Assembly: GCA_025361725.1 (NCBI GenBank)
Contig: JANYJV010000097.1
Coordinates: 1 to 33,269, forward strand
Length of the DNA stretch: 33,269 nt
Direction of reading: 5' to 3'
Source of the DNA: Acidimicrobiia bacterium
GTDB lineage: Bacteria; Actinomycetota; Acidimicrobiia; IMCC26256; JAENVU01
The notes under the pieces: generated by a model
Databases searched by the model: none
What the model was told of the DNA's origin: nothing
What the model saw: only the letters and a program-made list of their open reading frames with translations
Made by a program: the position numbers and the translations under genes
In this document: positions 30,804 to 33,269 of the stretch, one piece after another
Layout of the letters: every line of letters begins with the position of its first letter
How positions within the stretch are numbered: position 1 is the first letter of the stretch

Positions 30804-31880
30804 ATGGCGCCGAGAGAAGTGGTCATCGTCGGCGCAGGGGTGATGGGAGCTGCGGCGGCGTGGCAGATCGCCCGACGCGGGGACCGGGTCACGGTCATCG
30901 AACAGTTCGAGGACGGTCACGATCGCGGCAGCTCGCATGGCGCCTCCCGAATCTTTCGTCTCGGCTACCCCGATCCATTCTGGGTGCGGCTGGGTTGTGA
31001 AGCGTTGGAGGTCTGGCACGAACTCGAGCAGGACGCCGGACTCGGTCTGATCGTCTCGACCGGTTCGGTTGACCACGGCGACGCTGCACAGGTGACCGAA
31101 GTGCTGGCCGCGATGGATGCCGAGGGCGTGCCCGTCGAGCTGCTCACCCCCGGGGTGGCCCAGCAGCGGTGGCCCGGAATGCGGTTCGAGGGTTCGGTGG
31201 TGTTCCAACCCGGCGGCGGTCGGATCGCATCCGGTGCGGCTCGGCTGGCGATGATCGAGATGGCGCAGCGCAACGGTGCGAACTTCGTGTGGGACCAGGC
31301 GGTCAAGGCCGTCGAACCGGACGGTGACCGGGCGCGCGTGGTGCTCGACGACGTGGCGTTCGACGCCGATGCGGTCGTCGTCGCGGCGGGAGCGTGGTGC
31401 GCGGGGCTGCTGCAGGACCTCGCGCCAATCCCGGCACTGCACGTCACCCAAGAGTCGGTCTTCCACTTCTTGCCCGCGGATACGCCGTCGTGGTGGCCGA
31501 GCTTCATTCACCATGAGGGCGGCATGACCATCTACGGACTCGAGACTCCCGGTGAAGGTGTGAAGTTGGCCGAACATCACACCGGTCCGCAGGTCGATGC
31601 GGACACCCGCGACGGCATGGTCGATCCCGGCAGTCGCGAACGGATCGTGCAGTTCGTCGAGCAGTGGATGCCCGGTCTGGTCCCCGTCCCGGCGACTGAG
31701 ACGACGTGCCTCTACACCACCACGCCGACGGAAGATTTCTTGCTCGACCGCGTCGGCCCGGTCGTCGTGGCGTCACCGTGTTCCGGTCATGGCTTCAAGT
31801 TCGCGCCGCTCGTCGGCCGGATGATCGCCGACGTAGTCGACGGGCACGACGCGCCGGAACGGTTCCGTTTCGCTCGCTGA
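30804..31880 (+). CDS. FAD-dependent amine oxidase (monomeric sarcosine oxidase / N-methyltryptophan oxidase family)
   Basis: The 358-residue protein has an N-terminal Rossmann motif (VVIVGAGVMGAAAAWQIARR), then SSHGASRIFRLGYPDPFWV, the substrate-side strand VVVAAGAWCAGLL, and a C-terminal CLYTTTPTEDFLLDRVG. The cysteine of the last segment is in the place that bonds covalently to FAD in sarcosine oxidase. SPCSGHGFKFAPLVGR closes the FAD site. It oxidises an N-methyl amino acid or related amine to an imine plus hydrogen peroxide; the exact substrate is unknown. The ATG at 30804 is set by the TAGCCT hexamer. It ends directly against the convergent membrane-protein gene. Confidence 0.92.
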   Translation: MAPREVVIVGAGVMGAAAAWQIARRGDRVTVIEQFEDGHDRGSSHGASRIFRLGYPDPFWVRLGCEALEVWHELEQDAGLGLIVSTGSVDHGDAAQVTEVLAAMDAEGVPVELLTPGVAQQRWPGMRFEGSVVFQPGGGRIASGAARLAMIEMAQRNGANFVWDQAVKAVEPDGDRARVVLDDVAFDADAVVVAAGAWCAGLLQDLAPIPALHVTQESVFHFLPADTPSWWPSFIHHEGGMTIYGLETPGEGVKLAEHHTGPQVDADTRDGMVDPGSRERIVQFVEQWMPGLVPVPATETTCLYTTTPTEDFLLDRVGPVVVASPCSGHGFKFAPLVGRMIADVVDGHDAPERFRFAR

Positions 31881-32561
31881 TCAGGACACCGGCGGGTGGT
31901 CGACGTCGTCTATGAAGTCGTCGATGTTCTCGATGGGTTCGATGCCGTGCCGGTTGGACCACGCTACCCACGCGATGACGCTGCCGACCGAGGCGAGTGT
32001 GAGCCACAACTGATTCGCTCCCACCCAGTCCAGCACCTGCAACATCGTCCCGCGAAACAGATCTGCGAGGGACCGGACCGCCCAGACGCGAAGTGCGATG
32101 CTCGAAAGCGCAACCCCGAAGAACAGGGGTGCGGACATGCCGTCGGCTCCGGCGAGCATCGCCGCGATCGTGCCCGGGAAGAAGAACGTGATCGGAACAC
32201 GCGCCCGATGGAACTTGCGTTCGATCCAGAGCAGCGGTCGCATCGCGTTGCCGCTTCGAGCTTCGAGCCAACGCAGCGCGCCGTCGCCGAACCAGCGCCC
32301 GAGCAGGAAGTACACGGTGAGCAACACGGAGCCGCGCACCAACGGGATAAGGAAGAACCACAGGGTGTCGACCTTGGCCGACGTGAGGAACAGCCACCGC
32401 AGTCGGGGATTCAGGAGCAGCAGCACAATGGGCGCATCGTGCGCCAGGGTCGGCGCGAGGGCGTTGCCGACGTAGCCCGAGATGGTGAACGCGACGATCG
32501 GAATCGCGACCGCGGTGATCCGACCTCGATGTCGGGACGGGTCCGTGCCCGGCTCGGTCAT
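31881..32561 (-). CDS. VTT/DedA-like integral membrane protein
   Basis: This is a 226-residue protein with about five hydrophobic segments (ITAVAIPIVAFTISGYVGNA; DTLWFFLIPLVRGSVLLTVYF; ITFFFPGTIAAMLAGADGM; LFFGVALSSIALRVWAV; LWLTLASVGSVIAWVAW). The first half has the order of a VTT (SNARE-associated/DedA) protein: a hydrophobic re-entrant stretch, a soluble loop (WLEARSGNAMRPLLWIERKF), then PITFFFPGT. The family moves or flips lipids such as undecaprenyl phosphate. The match is to pattern rather than to a motif, so this call is moderate. The C-terminal tail is acidic (ENIDDFIDDVDHPP). Confidence 0.7.
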   Translation of the reverse strand: MTEPGTDPSRHRGRITAVAIPIVAFTISGYVGNALAPTLAHDAPIVLLLLNPRLRWLFLTSAKVDTLWFFLIPLVRGSVLLTVYFLLGRWFGDGALRWLEARSGNAMRPLLWIERKFHRARVPITFFFPGTIAAMLAGADGMSAPLFFGVALSSIALRVWAVRSLADLFRGTMLQVLDWVGANQLWLTLASVGSVIAWVAWSNRHGIEPIENIDDFIDDVDHPPVS

Positions 32562-32609
32562 CCGTGCAGCCTGGCAGGTAAAGCACCACGGCTCGGAGAC
32601 CGAGACCAG

Positions 32610-32615
32610 TACGGT
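32610..32615 (+). promoter_or_regulatory. -10 hexamer TACGGT before a mini-ORF
   Basis: TACGGT ends 6 nt before an ATG at 32622, which opens an 8-codon frame upstream of the acetyltransferase. Confidence 0.4.
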
Positions 32616-32621
32616 GCGGCG

Positions 32622-32648
32622 ATGATGTCCGCGGCGAGCTCGGAGTGA
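32622..32648 (+). CDS. Upstream mini-ORF (MMSAASSE) coupled to the acetyltransferase
   Basis: ATG-ATG-TCC then five more sense codons end in TGA at 32646-32648, overlapping the GTG start at 32645. No good ribosome site precedes that GTG, so ribosomes finishing the mini-ORF may reinitiate there. The peptide itself is probably without function. Confidence 0.35.
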   Translation: MMSAASSE

Positions 32649-33076
32649 AGATTCGTCCGTTCGCGGTCGAAGACACCGAGGCCGTGATCGTGCTCTGGCG
32701 GGACTGTGACCTCATCCGCCCATGGAACGATCCCGCACGTGACATCGAACGCAAACTGGCGCAGGCCGATGATCTGCTGCTCGTCGGCACGGTGGACAAC
32801 TGCGTGGTCGGGACCGTCATGGCGGGGTATGAGGGCCATCGCGGGTGGATCAACTATCTCGCGGTGGATCGGAGGGCGCGCGGCGCCGGTCACGGTCGAG
32901 CGTTGATGGTGGCCGCGGAGCTGCGTCTCCGGGAGCTGGGTTGTCCGAAGATCAATCTGCAAGTGCGCGATACGAACCCGGACGCAATCGCGTTCTACGA
33001 ACAGATCGGGTTCACCGTTGATGCAGTGATCAGCTTGGGGAAGCGTCTGGTTCTCGACGAGGAGCCGACGGCGTAG
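32645..33076 (+). CDS. ypeA: GNAT acetyltransferase, YpeA family
   Basis: This is a 143-residue protein. VIVLWRDCDLIRPWNDPARD, IERKLAQADDLLLVGTVDNC, VVGTVMAGYEGHRGWINYLA, VDRRARGAGHGRALM (acetyl-CoA loop) and the tail GCPKINLQVRDTNPDAIAFY, then VISLGKRL are close to E. coli YpeA throughout. YpeA is reported as a protein lysine acetyltransferase, but substrates here are unknown. The GTG start at 32645 fits homology (KIRPF) and may be translated by coupling to a mini-ORF. The end overlaps the convergent MerR gene by 47 bp. Confidence 0.92.
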   Translation: MKIRPFAVEDTEAVIVLWRDCDLIRPWNDPARDIERKLAQADDLLLVGTVDNCVVGTVMAGYEGHRGWINYLAVDRRARGAGHGRALMVAAELRLRELGCPKINLQVRDTNPDAIAFYEQIGFTVDAVISLGKRLVLDEEPTA

Positions 33077-33269
33077 CGAACGTGCAGTCACCCGCCCCGC
33101 ACGCCGTCAGTGCGGCGTCCAGGCGGCCGCGCAGCGCGGTGAGTTCGGAGATCTTGGTGTCGATGCGATCGCGGACGGTCTCGATCCGCCACCGCTCGGA
33201 GTCGCACGTTGCGCCGCCGACGTCGTGGGCGCGAAGAGCGTCGCGCATCTCCTCGATGGTCAGCCCGAT
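33030..33269 (-). CDS. MerR-family regulator, C-terminal part (5'-partial at window edge)
   Basis: The frame runs in from the window edge and stops at 33030. The visible part begins IGLTIEEMRDALR, the end of a MerR DNA-binding domain. It goes on through the dimerising helix RIETVRDRIDTKISELTALR and ends in ACGAGDC, where CueR/ZntR-type members have metal-binding cysteines. The tail is Pro/Ser-rich. A metal- or thiol-sensing role is possible. The N-terminus and target promoter lie outside. Overlap with the convergent ypeA end (33030-33076) is visible. Confidence 0.75.
   Translation of the reverse strand: MGLTIEEMRDALRAHDVGGATCDSERWRIETVRDRIDTKISELTALRGRLDAALTACGAGDCTFATPSAPRREPDASPS

Overview
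The window comes from a high-GC actinobacterium. Lipid and CoA genes, several probable F420-dependent enzymes, fused acyl-CoA dehydrogenase domains, SelD and frequent leaderless-type starts fit an Acidimicrobiia-like lineage. That placement is inferred; the window holds no rRNA or other marker gene. No intact tRNA, CRISPR array, integrase or transposase was seen.

Left part (about 1-4530): an accessory region built on tRNA 3' fragments. A partial protein with a winged-helix-like N-terminal stretch and a protein kinase domain (AT-richer, with TTA codons) is followed by a PD-(D/E)XK-like protein. Next comes a 204-bp module (2829-3032), a lone phosphotransferase gene, and a second copy of the module (4327-4530). 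Each module ends in what looks like the 3' half of a tRNA-Leu(UAA), preceded by a doublet of TTGCTAACG. This is the form expected of attachment sites of tyrosine-recombinase elements, and the intact tRNA should lie left of the window.

4531-13902: chromosomal background. A small hypothetical protein, an RtcB RNA ligase, an acetoacetate-decarboxylase-family protein beside a broken TetR gene with palindromic sites, an Rv0121-type PPOX protein, an MFS exporter, a FadE34-like double acyl-CoA dehydrogenase, an HTH-GAF-PAS regulator and a DUF6941-like protein.

13903-22033: a CBS-citrate synthase fusion. A secretion cluster (small secreted protein, jellyroll secreted protein, SipW/Sec11-type signal peptidase). 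A tight four-gene operon (LLM F420 oxidoreductase, HAD hydrolase, histidine phosphatase, crotonase). Divergently, an esterase-thioredoxin fusion.

22034-33269: an LPNTG-anchored surface protein, SelD, an NlpC/P60 hydrolase with a structured leader, a thioredoxin-like protein, a second F420/PPOX protein, an AbiEi-like/DUF559 nuclease gene flanked by 52-bp inverted repeats, a divergent MBL hydrolase / PhnZ-like HD protein pair, an NTF2-like protein, a malyl-CoA-lyase-like enzyme, a sarcosine-oxidase-family enzyme, a VTT/DedA-like membrane protein, a YpeA-type acetyltransferase and a partial MerR regulator. At least eleven starts lie 6-9 nt after a TANNNT-like hexamer, as expected of leaderless mRNAs.
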